Of a stretch of DNA of 64,000 nt, positions 38,284-50,127 are shown one piece after another; the stretch's first letter is position 1; every line of letters begins with the position of its first letter. A model generated the notes under the pieces. It had not been told where the DNA came from and searched no databases. It worked only from the letters and a program-made list of their open reading frames with translations. The DNA lies in NCBI GenBank assembly GCA_024362935.1, contig JANCRA010000001.1:54133930-54197929 (forward strand), written 5' to 3'. The position numbers and the translations under genes were made by a program. The stretch comes from Setophaga petechia. Lineage: Eukaryota > Chordata > Aves > Passeriformes > Parulidae.

Positions 38284-41200
38284 GTAAAACCCTGCAGCTG
38301 TTCCCCATGCCCTGCAGCCCAGGCAGGGCACGGTGTGCTGGGCTGGCTGACCCACAGTGCTGTAAAACACATGGCAGCAACAGACAGAATGACATGCTTT
38401 TGTAGGTTTCCCTGTGTGTTTCCCATTACTGCTCTGAAATGTCTTCTTTTTTGTTCTGGCTTTGATGTCTGATTTCAAAGCGTTTCTGGAGAATTTCCTT
38501 TTGTGAAAAGTTGGTTAGGAGAAGTATTGCTAATGTTTTGGCTTAATCAAAAATATCTGGATTGCCTTGATCTTAATATAATTTGAAATGCAGTGGTGAT
38601 GCTGGCATTTAGTCAGTTCCACAAAGGAAGAATTTCTGTTATCACCAGTCTCAGTGTGTTCGGTTACCTATAAAACTGACTGGAAGAGAAGATACTTTCA
38701 TGCATTTCTTTATAATTTTGGGCCTTTGGTCTCATAATAAAAGTCACTCTGACCATGAAAACAAACCTATGTGGTCTTGAGGGTCCAGGTCTGATTTGTG
38801 TTCCAGTATTTATGCAATTTTACAGAGTTAATGAGAGTTTCTGGGCCAAGGAAAACGTGGTCCTGTTCACACAGCTGGGTATGACTTTACTCTCCTATAA
38901 GTAATTGTAGTCTGTGATTTCTGCACTGTCTTCCTGTAAGCATTGGCAGCCGTAGTCACATATACAGAGTGTGCAATCAGATAAACAGCACCAGTGCGTT
39001 ATGAGTGCCACATGGACTTCTTAACTCTGACCAGAATTAGTATGATGGTCATGAAATTCCAATTGAAGGGACTGTTAAACAGTGGTTGTCCTCAGCATGT
39101 GCCCTAAGTGACATCCATAAGTGACATCACACCCCGACAGTGGCATTGGCTTGCTTTGCTGCAGTTGTGGGCCCAATGGGAATTAGGAGGAAGAGGCAGA
39201 TTGCATTTATTATGTGAGACCTTTGTCTGATAGCAATCCAAGTAACAGGAAGGAAACTGTAGCTTGATCTTTTAGTGCAAAAACATGCCATGATTCAAAC
39301 CTGATTGCTGGCAATCATTTAGGTGCCTCCATTCCCTGTTCCTGTGAAGTGAGCAGATTCATTAAACTTGAAGGTTTGTGCATCAGATGCACAGAAGGCA
39401 GACACCTGTAATGTTCTTTCATCCAACAGTTTCCTCAGTCCCGACCCTCAGTTTAAAAGAAAAGTTAAGAATTTATGATGCTCTGGAAAAGTGACTTGTC
39501 TTCCTGTGAGGTTTATTCGTTTCTCGTTTGAAGGTGAGTTAGGATAATTGATGAGCAAATGGCTTTATGGAGCCAGAGGACTATGGGAAGTGACTGTGTT
39601 AGCTGATGAATGTTTATGGCATGCTCACTCACTGTTCAAATACCATGAAGCTTATTTTAAAATGGTGAAGAAGCATCTACTGGGTATGTTTTTTTACTTG
39701 GACATTATGATAAATATTACTGATAATGTCTGTCTCTTCCAAAGGGTAGGCGAGTGGCAGAAACAAAAGGGCTTTTTTTTCTGTGCCTGTAAACCAAATA
39801 ATTGTAAAGGACGTGCTTAAGAAAACAAGCCACCCTGAACTGTGGGAAGATGATGTACTGAACACCCCACTGAGAGGTACAGCTTGAAGGAAGTGCACAA
39901 ATTCTAACTACTCCAAACAAATGAGACCAGGGCTCAGCTGCACTAATTTTTTTCAAGGTTATCTAGCAACATCTGTAGCACAGACTAATGAGCCCCATGA
40001 ACAGGTATGCTGGCTGAGCTTTAGCAAATGAAAAGGAGAAGAGATTTTACATGCTGCTGCTGTGAAGGATGCACGTAATTTCTACTGTAGCAATTAGAAA
40101 CAGCAGCAGGAGCTGCCTATAAATCGCTGGTCCTGCAGTTCTGCTTCTGAAGCTCAGAATTTATAGAACACTGACCTTGTATGTCCCCATGTCTCGCACA
40201 GGGTGCTTTTCCTTTTTACTTTTTCACATTTGAGTTTGGAGAGGTGTGATTCAGGTGTCGCAGTGGTTCAGAAGTCAGGCATAAACTCTGCTCCGATCTC
40301 TGCATTGTTACCATTGGGCATCTGCTTTTTTCCCCCAGCCTGTTGTTTCATTTGTAAACTCTTGAGGTGAAGTTCATTTCACAGTAGTATTTGTGAGTAG
40401 AATACCTGTGTGATGACCTTGGTTTGGGGTAACTTTTCATTGTGCTGAACAGCAGCATGGGCTCTGGGTTTGATGCAGCCTGTTTGGTAAGCTGAGCTCT
40501 TGGAAAGTGGCCACAGTATGAAGAGTGCTGTGGAGAAAGAAAAAATCACATAGATTAGGCATCCATGCTCACCTTTTCTTGTGAACCTCTAGATCCACTG
40601 TGTTTAATCTGTAATTAATTACATGTTATTATTAGCCAAAAGTCCCACCATGCAAAATCCACCCAGGTTCTCTCTATTAACTTACATCAATAGTAATAGA
40701 GATTTTTGCAGTTGGAGCAGAGCTGACATTTTTGTTCCTGGGGCATGGAACACAATGGAATACAGGTCACACTTCCGTAGCGGTGCTGGGTCACTGGCTC
40801 TGACAGGGAGAAAGACTGGCTGCTGTCATCAGTGTTGGAACTAACACAAAGCGCTGGTGTTTGAGGAGTTTGCCACTTTCCATACTCACATTTTTTCCCT
40901 GTGCCAAGTGCATGTTAGTCAGACAAACACTTCAGACCACGTGAGACACATTGAAATACATGTGTAAGCTTTATTTTTGTGTGATAAATGGCTATTAAAT
41001 AATTCTTCTTCTCTTTACGCCTTCATAGCCGATTCTGTAAAATGTATAACATAGAATTAAAGACAAACCCAAAAGATCATACACCATGGTTAGTACTCCT
41101 TTAAAATGTCATCTATATTTTAAGATGGTTGCATGCCTCACCATACTGGTGTTGGAAGATGGAGTTCAGAGGCACAGATCTGCTCTTTGCCCAGAGTTCA

Positions 41201-44200
41201 GCTGCTATCCACGGTTCTGTGGAGCCCCTGGCCTTCTTTGTCCCCTCTTGCCTTCCTGTCAGCAACTCCCCTGGCAGAGAAGACCACAGAGCAAGCACAA
41301 TCAGAGTGAATAAAGCAAATTAGAAACAAGGAGGGGAATAGCTTCACTCAAAAGAAAATGCAGCCATGGTTTGAAACATATAAAACATATCTGAGAAATG
41401 GTTGCTCTCATGTGAATTAGGAGCTGGGTGTTCCAATACTGAAGTCAGTTATAAAAAACACAGTGGAAAAAACCTCCACTTACTAATTTTGATCTTGATC
41501 TTATGGTTGGAATAAGATGATGCTGAAGAATTGTGTATGAGAATGGAACAAGCGTTTAAAAATTTTCCATCTCATGGACTGAGAAAATCCTGTATCTGAT
41601 CTGAGACATCCAACACCTCAGGCCCCCTCTGACAAAAACTGGAACACCATCATTTCTTGATGATCAGTATTGGAAAGGTGAGGTGCAGCTGCTGCAGCTG
41701 AAAACTGCTGAAGCCTTTTGTGTGATGAAAACCACAACGCCTCAAAATTGTGTGCCAGTTTAGAAACAAAAATCAATAAATACCTCACTCCCTCTGAATG
41801 TATCTGCACATATTGTGAAATTTGCTCTAAGGAACTAGCTGTGCAATTAGGCAATCACTCATGCTTGCTACTATTAGAAATATCCTTGGTATTTCCAGTA
41901 CAGCTCCACCTCTGTGTAAAATTGCCCCCTCCAGGGAATCCATTTTCTTTCCTCTTAGGGTATTTGCTTCTCTCTTCTTGTGTGTGTGGCTTATGTTTTA
42001 CTTGTAAAGTCCCTCATCTCCTTTACAAATCATACATTTGTAATGACACAAAGTGAATTATGACCATTTGTTGTGTGAAATTAGCACAGAGAATATGGCA
42101 CTGCATAAGGAAAATTGCATAAGGATTTGTTCTCCACTTTTTATCTCGGAGGGGTAAAAATTGCATTTCTTTTTCCATATTGGCTCTTTTCATCTGCTGT
42201 TCATCACAATTACTACCAGATGACATGTGAGATAAGATTGCTCAGGGGAAAAAATATTTGAAATGTCACTGAAACAAATATTAATAAAAAAATTAATGTG
42301 ATTGATGTGTGTGGCTTGGATTTTCATAGCTATTACTGATGAACATAGTTCAATGGTTCAGAGAGTTTAAAAGTTACGTAGCTCAGCCGCCAGCATTTTG
42401 TGTGCATGCACAAGAGAGGATAGCACATGAATGCATATCTAGCAAATCAAAATCCCTAATACATTCTCTTATGAGTATGAATTGCTCTAAAAAAGGAACA
42501 AAATGTTACTGCTCTGGTCACCATTGCAGTCAGCTGACAAAACGGTACCTAAGTTGGTAGTATGTGATAGCTGGCAAATGGTTACTCACTGGAGCCAAGT
42601 AATCCAAAATGTAAAACTGCTATGTTCCTAGGCATTTAATCACTGGGGTTGTTGAAGCAAAATAAGACAGTGACAAGGATGAGGTGAGAAGGAGCACATG
42701 CACAATTTTTTTTCTCCTCCAGAGGAAGAGAAAAATTTTAAAAGAACATTCAAAAATTTTGTTGAATGCTGGAAATGGGATGTGTCTTGTTTGGGCTGCA
42801 GTTTGCATTTGCACTGTGCAGATGACAAGCAAAAAACACTGGTTATAAAAATTGTTCTTTGTTTTTCAGATCCAAGCCTGTACATAAGAATTTGTTTAGA
42901 AGCAGATAGTTTCCCACAAAGAAGGGGCTTCATATGCCTTCCTACTGGCAAAGTGCAGTAATCCCTTAAACTCCACATTTTTATCTGAAATGAGGTCTTT
43001 ACTCAAAAGCTTGTTCCTGCCAAACACAAATGGCCTTAGGCCTGTGAAAATTCCTGTTTGTTTCTGCTGGTTCCAGCCTTTCTTCCCTGATCCTCTCAAT
43101 CTGCTCATCAGCTATGCCTCTGGACCCACTTCCATGTCCCTTCCAGTTCCAGCCCTTATTCTAACCAGCTAACAGAAATAATCACTGTGTATGGCACAAC
43201 TTAAAGACCTAGTCTAGCAATTAAATACTCATTAGGAGATATATCTAGTGTGATGCAAGGGTCATTAAATTAGTTTAATTGGTGTCCTGTTGTGTTTTTA
43301 GTTGGGTTTGGTGTCCTCAGAGTGTTTTTAATTACTGGCAGTGAATAAATATTTGTAGTTACTTTGCATAAATTTCAGTTTCAGAAATGGTTGGTTTGTC
43401 AGCTCTGATTAAAAAAAAAAAAAAGAAAAGCCAGCTATATATTTCATTTGCCAGTGAGCAGTGATATCTTAGAGGGCCATGGTCACCTTTAAGAAAGGAT
43501 GACATTTTGTTACCCTGTGCAACGTCTGAGAGTGGTTTTTGCAAGCATTCTTCAAAAAAATGGGTTGCAAAGTTGGTGGCTTTCTCTTCCAGTAAACAAG
43601 AACAGGTAGGTTATTTGTTGTGGGTTTCCATGTTTTTACATATGCTTTCAATCCCTGAAAAATATTGGAGAAACATAACAGTTTTTGTGAGCAATCTATC
43701 AAGAGAAAATAATTACCAGTATATTCAGGAGAGAGCTGGTAGATCGTTTTCCTAGAGGAAACCCAGCTGTTTCTTAGACCTCTGCCCACCTTACCTGAAA
43801 GCACTTGTGTCTCTTTAAGGATCTGTATTTTTTGAAGTATTTTTTAACATCCTTCCCCATAGAGTTTGTCTTTTTCCTTGTCCTAAATTGCTGTGTCTTC
43901 ATTGCTGTTTTTAAAGCCTTTATAAACCTGCATAAATTGGCTGCTGTTACAATTACTGCAATTAGTACCTAACTTGGAAATGGAGTCTGCCAGTCTTCAC
44001 CATTCCTTGTGGACTGTGGAAGGTAGCATGCTTTGTAAAAATGGTGAGCACCAGGACAAAGAAGCAGGATAGGTTTTGTTTATTTCTGTCTAAACCAAAA
44101 AACAAGAATAGAAATAAGTTGTTAACTTATACTAGAATCAGACTGGTAAATGCTTTCATATATGCTTCACAAGGTGTAGGCAGAATTAAATTGGTATTAA

Positions 44201-47200
44201 ATGAAGGAGAGGACTGCTTGTACTAAATCTCTACATTATGTAGGAAAATTATATAGAGTAATGCGTTGAAAATACCTACATAGAGGAAGAAAAATCACAT
44301 AGCACATTAAGTTAACCTGACCTTTGAATTTCTGGACCAAAGCCTGTCTCCCAAAATTAGTTAAACTGGTACACAAAATGTAATGTTCTCTTTTGTTTTA
44401 TTACTAGGACTCCTAAATTGAATTATAGCCTCGCAGCTATTGTTCCCTACTGTTTGGTCTTCATGCAAACTGTTTATGTGCCATCATGATCTAGAGCTAT
44501 TTTTGGCAGGGCATTAATCTTTTTGTAATGTGACCTTGCCTTGTTAATACTTCCTCTCGCGGAGTTTACGAGGGGCTTGTTGGCTTTGTGCTTGAAGCGC
44601 TGACTGCAGCTCTCTGAGCACGCTGTCTGCTGCTCGGAGTGTGAGGGCTCTGCCCGGATTTCTGGTGACCTGCTGGGCTTCAGGGATATTGTTTATGGTA
44701 GAGGGAGTGAAAAACTGCAGGGAGTGTAATCGGTCTGACAGCCACTTCCACGGTGTCTGTGGTATCACAAAGGAAAGTGCTGTCAAAACAGCAACGCCAT
44801 GAGAGATATTACTGACAAAGTTCAGATGAATGGGCCTTTGAATATGATGACTAAGGAGAGGCTGGGACACGTTTGCATTTGTCATGCCTGTGCATGAACA
44901 GTGCTGGAGTGGGGGCATGCTCCTTTGGAAATGCCACCATGAATGCAGGATTAATATTTCAGTGAGGTAAGTCATCTTTCTCAGACCTCCCACCACAACA
45001 TGCCAAAATAGCTGTTCCTCAGCTTGCTGATGCTTTTTATGTTACATTAAATTCCCCACTTTGTGCTTCGTCATTCCCATTTCAAGCTCGTAATTGTGCA
45101 CTTGGAGAAAGTCCGCCTCAGTTAATGAGAGTTGTTCCAATTTAGATAACAGAGGATTTGCTGCCAGAATTGACATCCTGTGTTTTAATAAAAATTAATG
45201 AATACTTCTAATCATGTTAATTATGAATGTGTAATCATAAAACGCTTTGATATTACACAGTCAGATAGCAAAAGAAATATGATGATAGGTATAATCATTA
45301 AATTTCTGTAGCTGTAATGATTCTGGAATGTAGGCAAGGACAGTGCTCAAGGGGGAAATTCTGCCCTGTCTTAAGCTAATCACTTGTAACTGAAAAAAGT
45401 CCATGAGGAAAAGGTCCTCCATAGGCCTCCAAAGATCCATGTTTTAAAAACTACACCAGTTATCCTCAAGGCAGAAATCTAAGTGCTGTTATTTGGCTTA
45501 GACTGTTGATGGAACACTGTAGACTAAAAAGGGAAATAAATGCTCCCAGCCCTCCAGTTCAGCACTTGTTTGAAACCTACAGCTATGCTCTGTGGCTGCA
45601 AAGTATTTAGTGGCATTTGTGGACTAAAACACCCAAAACACAGATGCATTAGGACTGGAGTCTGCCATTTTAAAATTTTCGCCTGTAATTTAAAGCAAAA
45701 AGTGAAAAAAATTCTCCTACCTAGCAAGGTCTAAACAAGTCTCAGATTCTGAGACAGTCTTTTAGTTACATTATTTATGAAAATATTGAATTTTTTTACC
45801 CTCAGTTGCACTCAAGAAAGTTACTAGCTTTTGTCTAAATGTTGATAAAGCAGAATTTAAAAATCCAGTTCTTAGAGAGCTTGGCAAGCAGTATGTCTGT
45901 GTATGCAGGCTGTGTTTATTTTGTTTGTGCTGCCCAAATCTGTATGGTAATTCCTGTACAGATAGATTAAATCTTAAGAAGTGGTCCAGTACTGTTAAGT
46001 GAAAAAAATAACAGCTGTTCCGGAATCTTACTTTGCAACCCCACCATCTCGTGGCAGTCTGTGGTAGTGTGTAGAAAATAAGAATTGAAAAATTAGTTTA
46101 AAATATTGTATATGTGTGTCTCTGTTTGCTGATTGTCACCGGGCTTTCTAATCCCATTTTATGAAACACCTTTCTACATACTTGTAAATACAGCATGTGC
46201 TTCAGGAAGTTAATTTGAGAGCAACACTCCCCAGTTTCCTTCCTCCTCAGCATCCTGCCTCCCTGTTTCTCTCTGAGTTCTTCCATGGAAGACCCACAAT
46301 TTTTGGCACTCAGCTTACCTCTCGCAGTGATAACCTAACAGTACTTCACACCAAAAAAAGAAAGTTTAGAAATTGCATTAATTTTCAAGGCTTCTGTCCC
46401 CTCTTTCAGCCTTTTTTAACTTTCAGCTGCTGTACCTTCCAGGAACAAGTATTCCATAGCAAGGACTGGTGTGAAATTTTTGTTACATACTACATGAAGC
46501 TTGATCCTGGCGGTACAAAGAAGGGATGTTACTGTGTAATCCCCTTACTGAGAGACCTGTGTGCCAACTTCTAATTGTTCTTCAGTAATTTCCCTCACTT
46601 AACCTGTTTGATTCTTGTATTTCGGAAAGACCTCTCCAGTTTTATGCAAATACACTCTGTAAAGAGGTGGTTAAGTCCTTCAGCAAGGTGTGAGGAGTTT
46701 CCTGGTTTAAATAAAAAAAGCAGTAATAATAAAATCTTCAGAAAGACGATCAATGCTGAGTTGAGATTGGATAGGGCAGAAAGGTTAGAGGCCAAATCTG
46801 AGCTAGCATTTGAAATGTCATTAAAGAGTACAATCAGGCCTAGTTTCATGCTAGTAGTTCCCCACATCTGTTATATATGTATCCAAAAAGCGTGGGGGGT
46901 AGGTAAACGCTGTTTTGAATTCAAGCCGCTCTGCAACAGAGGGTTGCAATCAAGAGATTAGAATTTGAACTTTCTTTAAAAATGTGGGTTCCATTAATAT
47001 TTTTTACAGTTTCTTCAGAAAACCCTTTTTGAAATTTGGGCTTGGAATTACTCATTTTGGAATTAGAAATGTTTTCTGCACATTAATTTTGAGGAGTTTG
47101 GTGGTGGTGAACATTAAAACATATACAGTGCTTTATCATCTCTCTTCTTCTGACATACCATACCACATTTCTCTCAGGCTGTTCCCACCATTCCTGTTAA

Positions 47201-48627
47201 GATTTAACTTAGTAAAAGCCATTACTGTTTTAACAGATTATTCCAAAATAATGATTAACATACCTCTAGCAAAGCTTAAGTGCATCAAATACCAATGGCT
47301 CCCTTTGAGACACTGTGAGTTTAAAAAAATACTCCATGTGTGAAGTCTTCAAAGAAAAATACATAATGATGCACATTGTAGGCGTGTGTGCCTTTCCTGT
47401 TTCTTATTAATGAAATGAGCAAAATTTAGTGCCCCCTTCTGTGATTTTTCAGAAACCAGAGGGAAAGATAGCAGCTTGCAGTACAATTCTTTATCTGAGC
47501 CAGGGTAAGCATGTAGAACATTCCAGTAAGGATTTGAATAAATGCCTGAGTAGCTAAAGCCAGGGATGGAGCCAGACATAATGCAAGAGAGATTTCTTCA
47601 TGCTAACTTGTGCCTTATATCTAATTTCTACTTACTTATTTTTAGATAAGTACTGCTAAGTTAACAGGAGTGTAATTTACACACCCCAGAAACATTGAAG
47701 CAAATGTGATTGCATTGTCTGAACTTGTGATTGTGATCCTTCCATCTGTGTTACTTTTAGTGTGCCTGATAAGCAACCAAGGCTCCTACTAGTTGTATCC
47801 AAAAAACCCTTAAATTTCTGCAAATGCAGTTATGGGGAACTCGTGTTGTATCAGGCCTTTGACTACTGGCCCTATGATGTTACCTGTTCTACAAGCATTT
47901 AGACATTTTCTGTTTGGTGCATCAGCTTATTTGGTAGAGGATAGAGCTAAAACTAATTTCCCCAGGATTTGTGGTTCTGGGTGTAGTTTATCAAGGTTTT
48001 CAGTGTAAGAGTACAGCTATAAGGCACTGTAGTTATTTAGTGGGATCCCATAGGAAAAAGACACATATCAGGAAAAAAGCTGTAATTCCAGTAGGTAGAT
48101 GTCAACTAAATGCCTGTGGTATATATATTTCCTTTAAAACCTGCTTCTCTAATAGTGGTGACAGAGAATGTGCTGATAAAATGGAATTGAGACACACTGG
48201 GCATGTTTTGGGAGCTGGGGCCATCTCTAGTAGGAGAAAAATTCCCAGTGTGTAAATGCCTTGTTTCTAGCTCAGGTGAAAATGAAAAGTGTCATTTAGG
48301 ATGAATTTTGCATGTCTGAAGGGAGATGCTTGTCAACAAGAGGCAGGATCTATCTCCTCCATACCTGTCTCTGCAAACAGGGCCTTATGTGTGATTATTT
48401 ATGGTAATAAATCACTAGAGTTGATGGACATTTGCCTGTGGGTATCTTGAGTTCCTTATAGGACAAAAAAATCAACAAAAAACAGATTACAGGTAGGTTT
48501 TGTAAATGTATATATTGGTGATGAGTAAAATGTGGGGTGGCAGTGGAAAAGTGGCAGGTTTTAGCTTGTCAGTCTCACAGCATCATCCTGATTCACATTA
48601 ATGACTTCTTGTATTCCACCCCAACAG
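38284..48627. other. Intron of ARHGAP24 within the RhoGAP domain
   Basis: This 10.3 kb intron holds no recognised transposable element. It has a 14-A run at 43411-43424. At about 44540-45350 a CpG-containing block is followed by a TAAT-rich block, described separately. The pyrimidine tract and CCCAACAG at its end form the acceptor for 48628. Confidence 0.65.
44540..45350. promoter_or_regulatory. Candidate intronic regulatory block or noncoding exon
   Basis: Within a CpG-poor intron, 44555-44800 contains a cluster of CpGs. A 150-codon minus-strand frame runs 44544-44996 but matches no protein I know. On the + strand a perfect donor consensus, GAG/GTAAGT, occurs with the exon boundary at 44966. 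The following 45170-45330 is AT-rich with many TAATTA and AATCAT cores. The combination suggests a conserved element or an unannotated transcript, but no single sign is decisive. Confidence 0.25.
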
Positions 48628-48760
48628 CAACACAGATGTGCACACCGTGGCTTCACTGCTCAAGCTGTACCTAAGGGAGCTCCCAGAACCAGTTGTACCA
48701 TATGCTAAATATGAAGATTTTCTTTCCTGTGCCAAAATGCTCAGCAAGGAGGAAGAAACG
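48628..48760 (+). CDS. ARHGAP24: ARHGAP24 exon: middle of the RhoGAP domain
   Basis: This 133 bp exon is bounded by CAACAG and GTGAGT. It reads [20 protein letters not shown], then [18 protein letters not shown], then SKEEET. The [10 protein letters not shown] block is a hallmark of RhoGAP domains, and Lys119 (short-isoform numbering) corresponds to a conserved Lys at the GTPase interface. The first base completes the Ser codon begun at 38282, and the exon ends on a codon boundary. The protein differs from human by a few conservative changes, such as Val for Ile in EPVVPY. Confidence 0.97.
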
Positions 48761-49523
48761 GTGAGTTGGTAACTCAAGTAAAGTGAAATAAAAAGCTGTT
48801 CCAGTTTTCAGAAGGAGAGAAGCTGGGGGTTGTCCTAATTTAAATGAGCATCTATTAATTGAAGCAGGTTTTGTATGAAAATTGTTGCCACCTAGATCCT
48901 TGGGAGTTCTAAAGAAAAGTGTGTAACATAACCTTAGCTGTATTTATTGCATGTCACTGAATCCAGTTCAAGTAAACATCGTTGTAAACATCAATAGCTT
49001 CCATTTTGCATGGAAGAGATGTGTATTTTCGTGGATTAGACTCTGAGCTGTAAGAGGAAAGGTCTTGATGGTTGCTGTTCAACTCTTGCTGTTAAATCAG
49101 GAGTAATTTATTAGTAATAATCACTATGGACCAGAACTGGATAAAATAACCAAGTAGTTTCTTGTAGGAAATGCCAGCTAGTTCAAACCAGAACTGTTCC
49201 TGGAAGGCTTAGCCTTGTTATCAGCAGGAGGAATGGAGCTGCTGGTCAAAAAAAGGAAGAATGAAAGAAAAAGAAAAGGCATGATGAAACAAGATACCTA
49301 TTTTCTTGTTTATTTTTTTCCAGAGCTAATCCATGTTAGCCTAATCCAAAATGGATTCTACAAGCTGTTTGTTCCTGATCATAACCTGTATTTAATGCTG
49401 CACTTTCGGTAGTGTGTCTGTTGACTTGTAATTGGAATTGCTGACTTTTTTTTTTTTAATCTCTGATAAAATATTAAAAAACTGTGCCTACTCACTCTTT
49501 ATTTTTCCTTAAACCTCTTAAAG
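48761..49523. other. Short intron of ARHGAP24
   Basis: This is a 763 bp intron with a GTGAGT donor and an acceptor CTCTTAAAG. Nothing else is recognised in it. The acceptor uses AAG rather than the usual CAG. Confidence 0.8.
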
Positions 49524-49597
49524 GGCCTGAAGGAACTGGTGAAGCAAGTGAAGAGCCTGCCAGCTGTCAATTACAATCTGCTGAAATACATCTGTAG
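49524..49597 (+). CDS. ARHGAP24: ARHGAP24 exon: RhoGAP domain, helix before the C-terminal half
   Basis: This 74 bp exon reads GLKELVKQVKSLPAVNYNLL then KYIC and two bases of an Arg codon, followed by the donor GTAAGT. It aligns with the FilGAP segment that reads VKELAKQVKSLPVVNYNLLKYICR in human, differing at a few positions. The helix forms part of the GAP core. The upstream acceptor is AAAG, slightly weak, but phase and homology fix the boundary. Confidence 0.96.
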
Positions 49598-50005
49598 GTA
49601 AGTGTTCTTGCAAGACTATCACAATGGTATTTATAAGTGTGAGCTGACAGACAGACCTGTCTGTCTGTGTGCCCTGAAGGAAAAACATTACTCACACTTG
49701 GAGGACTGGAGAACTCAAGTGAAGGTACCAAAATGGTAGGTTTACTGCATGACTGATTAGTAATTTGCTCTATCAAGATTGTGACTTTCTTTCATAAGCA
49801 GGCAAGGAGTGCAAGAAAGTAGAAATGAATATATTCTATCCTCTTGACAAGACCTGTTTTTTCCCATTTCTTACTGCAGTTATTCGCTTCGTTTGCATTT
49901 GAAATGTAATACTTAAACTATGTTTAGAAACAAGCATGGGATTTTATTTTTTTCCCGTAATTTTCCCCCTTACATGTTCCTTAAGGACCTCTTTCTTCCC
50001 CACAG
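49598..50005. other. Short intron of ARHGAP24
   Basis: This is a 408 bp intron with GTAAGT donor and CCCCACAG acceptor. It carries a 10 bp perfect inverted repeat of the ACAGAC/GTCTGT type at 49647-49668, about 50 bases after the donor. Confidence 0.8.
49647..49668. repeat. 10 bp inverted repeat near a splice donor
   Basis: ACAGACAGAC at 49647-49656 is exactly complementary to GTCTGTCTGT at 49659-49668, with a two-base spacer. In single-stranded RNA it could pair only with a slightly opened loop. Confidence 0.8.
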
Positions 50006-50127
50006 ATTCCTTGATGAAGTGCAGTCCTATTCAGGTATAAACAAAATGAGTGTGCAAAACCTGGCTACAGTTTTTGGCCCCAACATTCTGCGTCCCAAAG
50101 TGGAAGATCCTCTGACTATCATGGAGG
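50006..50127 (+). CDS. ARHGAP24: ARHGAP24 exon: C-terminal half of the RhoGAP domain
   Basis: This 122 bp exon is bounded by CCACAG and GTGAGC. It reads [20 protein letters not shown], then [20 protein letters not shown]. The [13 protein letters not shown] block is the most conserved part of RhoGAP domains. Asn194 (short-isoform numbering) corresponds to the Asn that contacts the GTPase near the catalytic site. The exon completes an Arg codon from 49597 and ends with the first base of the Gly codon finished at 52688. All three catalytic or contact residues I can check (Arg82, Lys119, Asn194) are intact, so the domain should be active. Confidence 0.97.
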
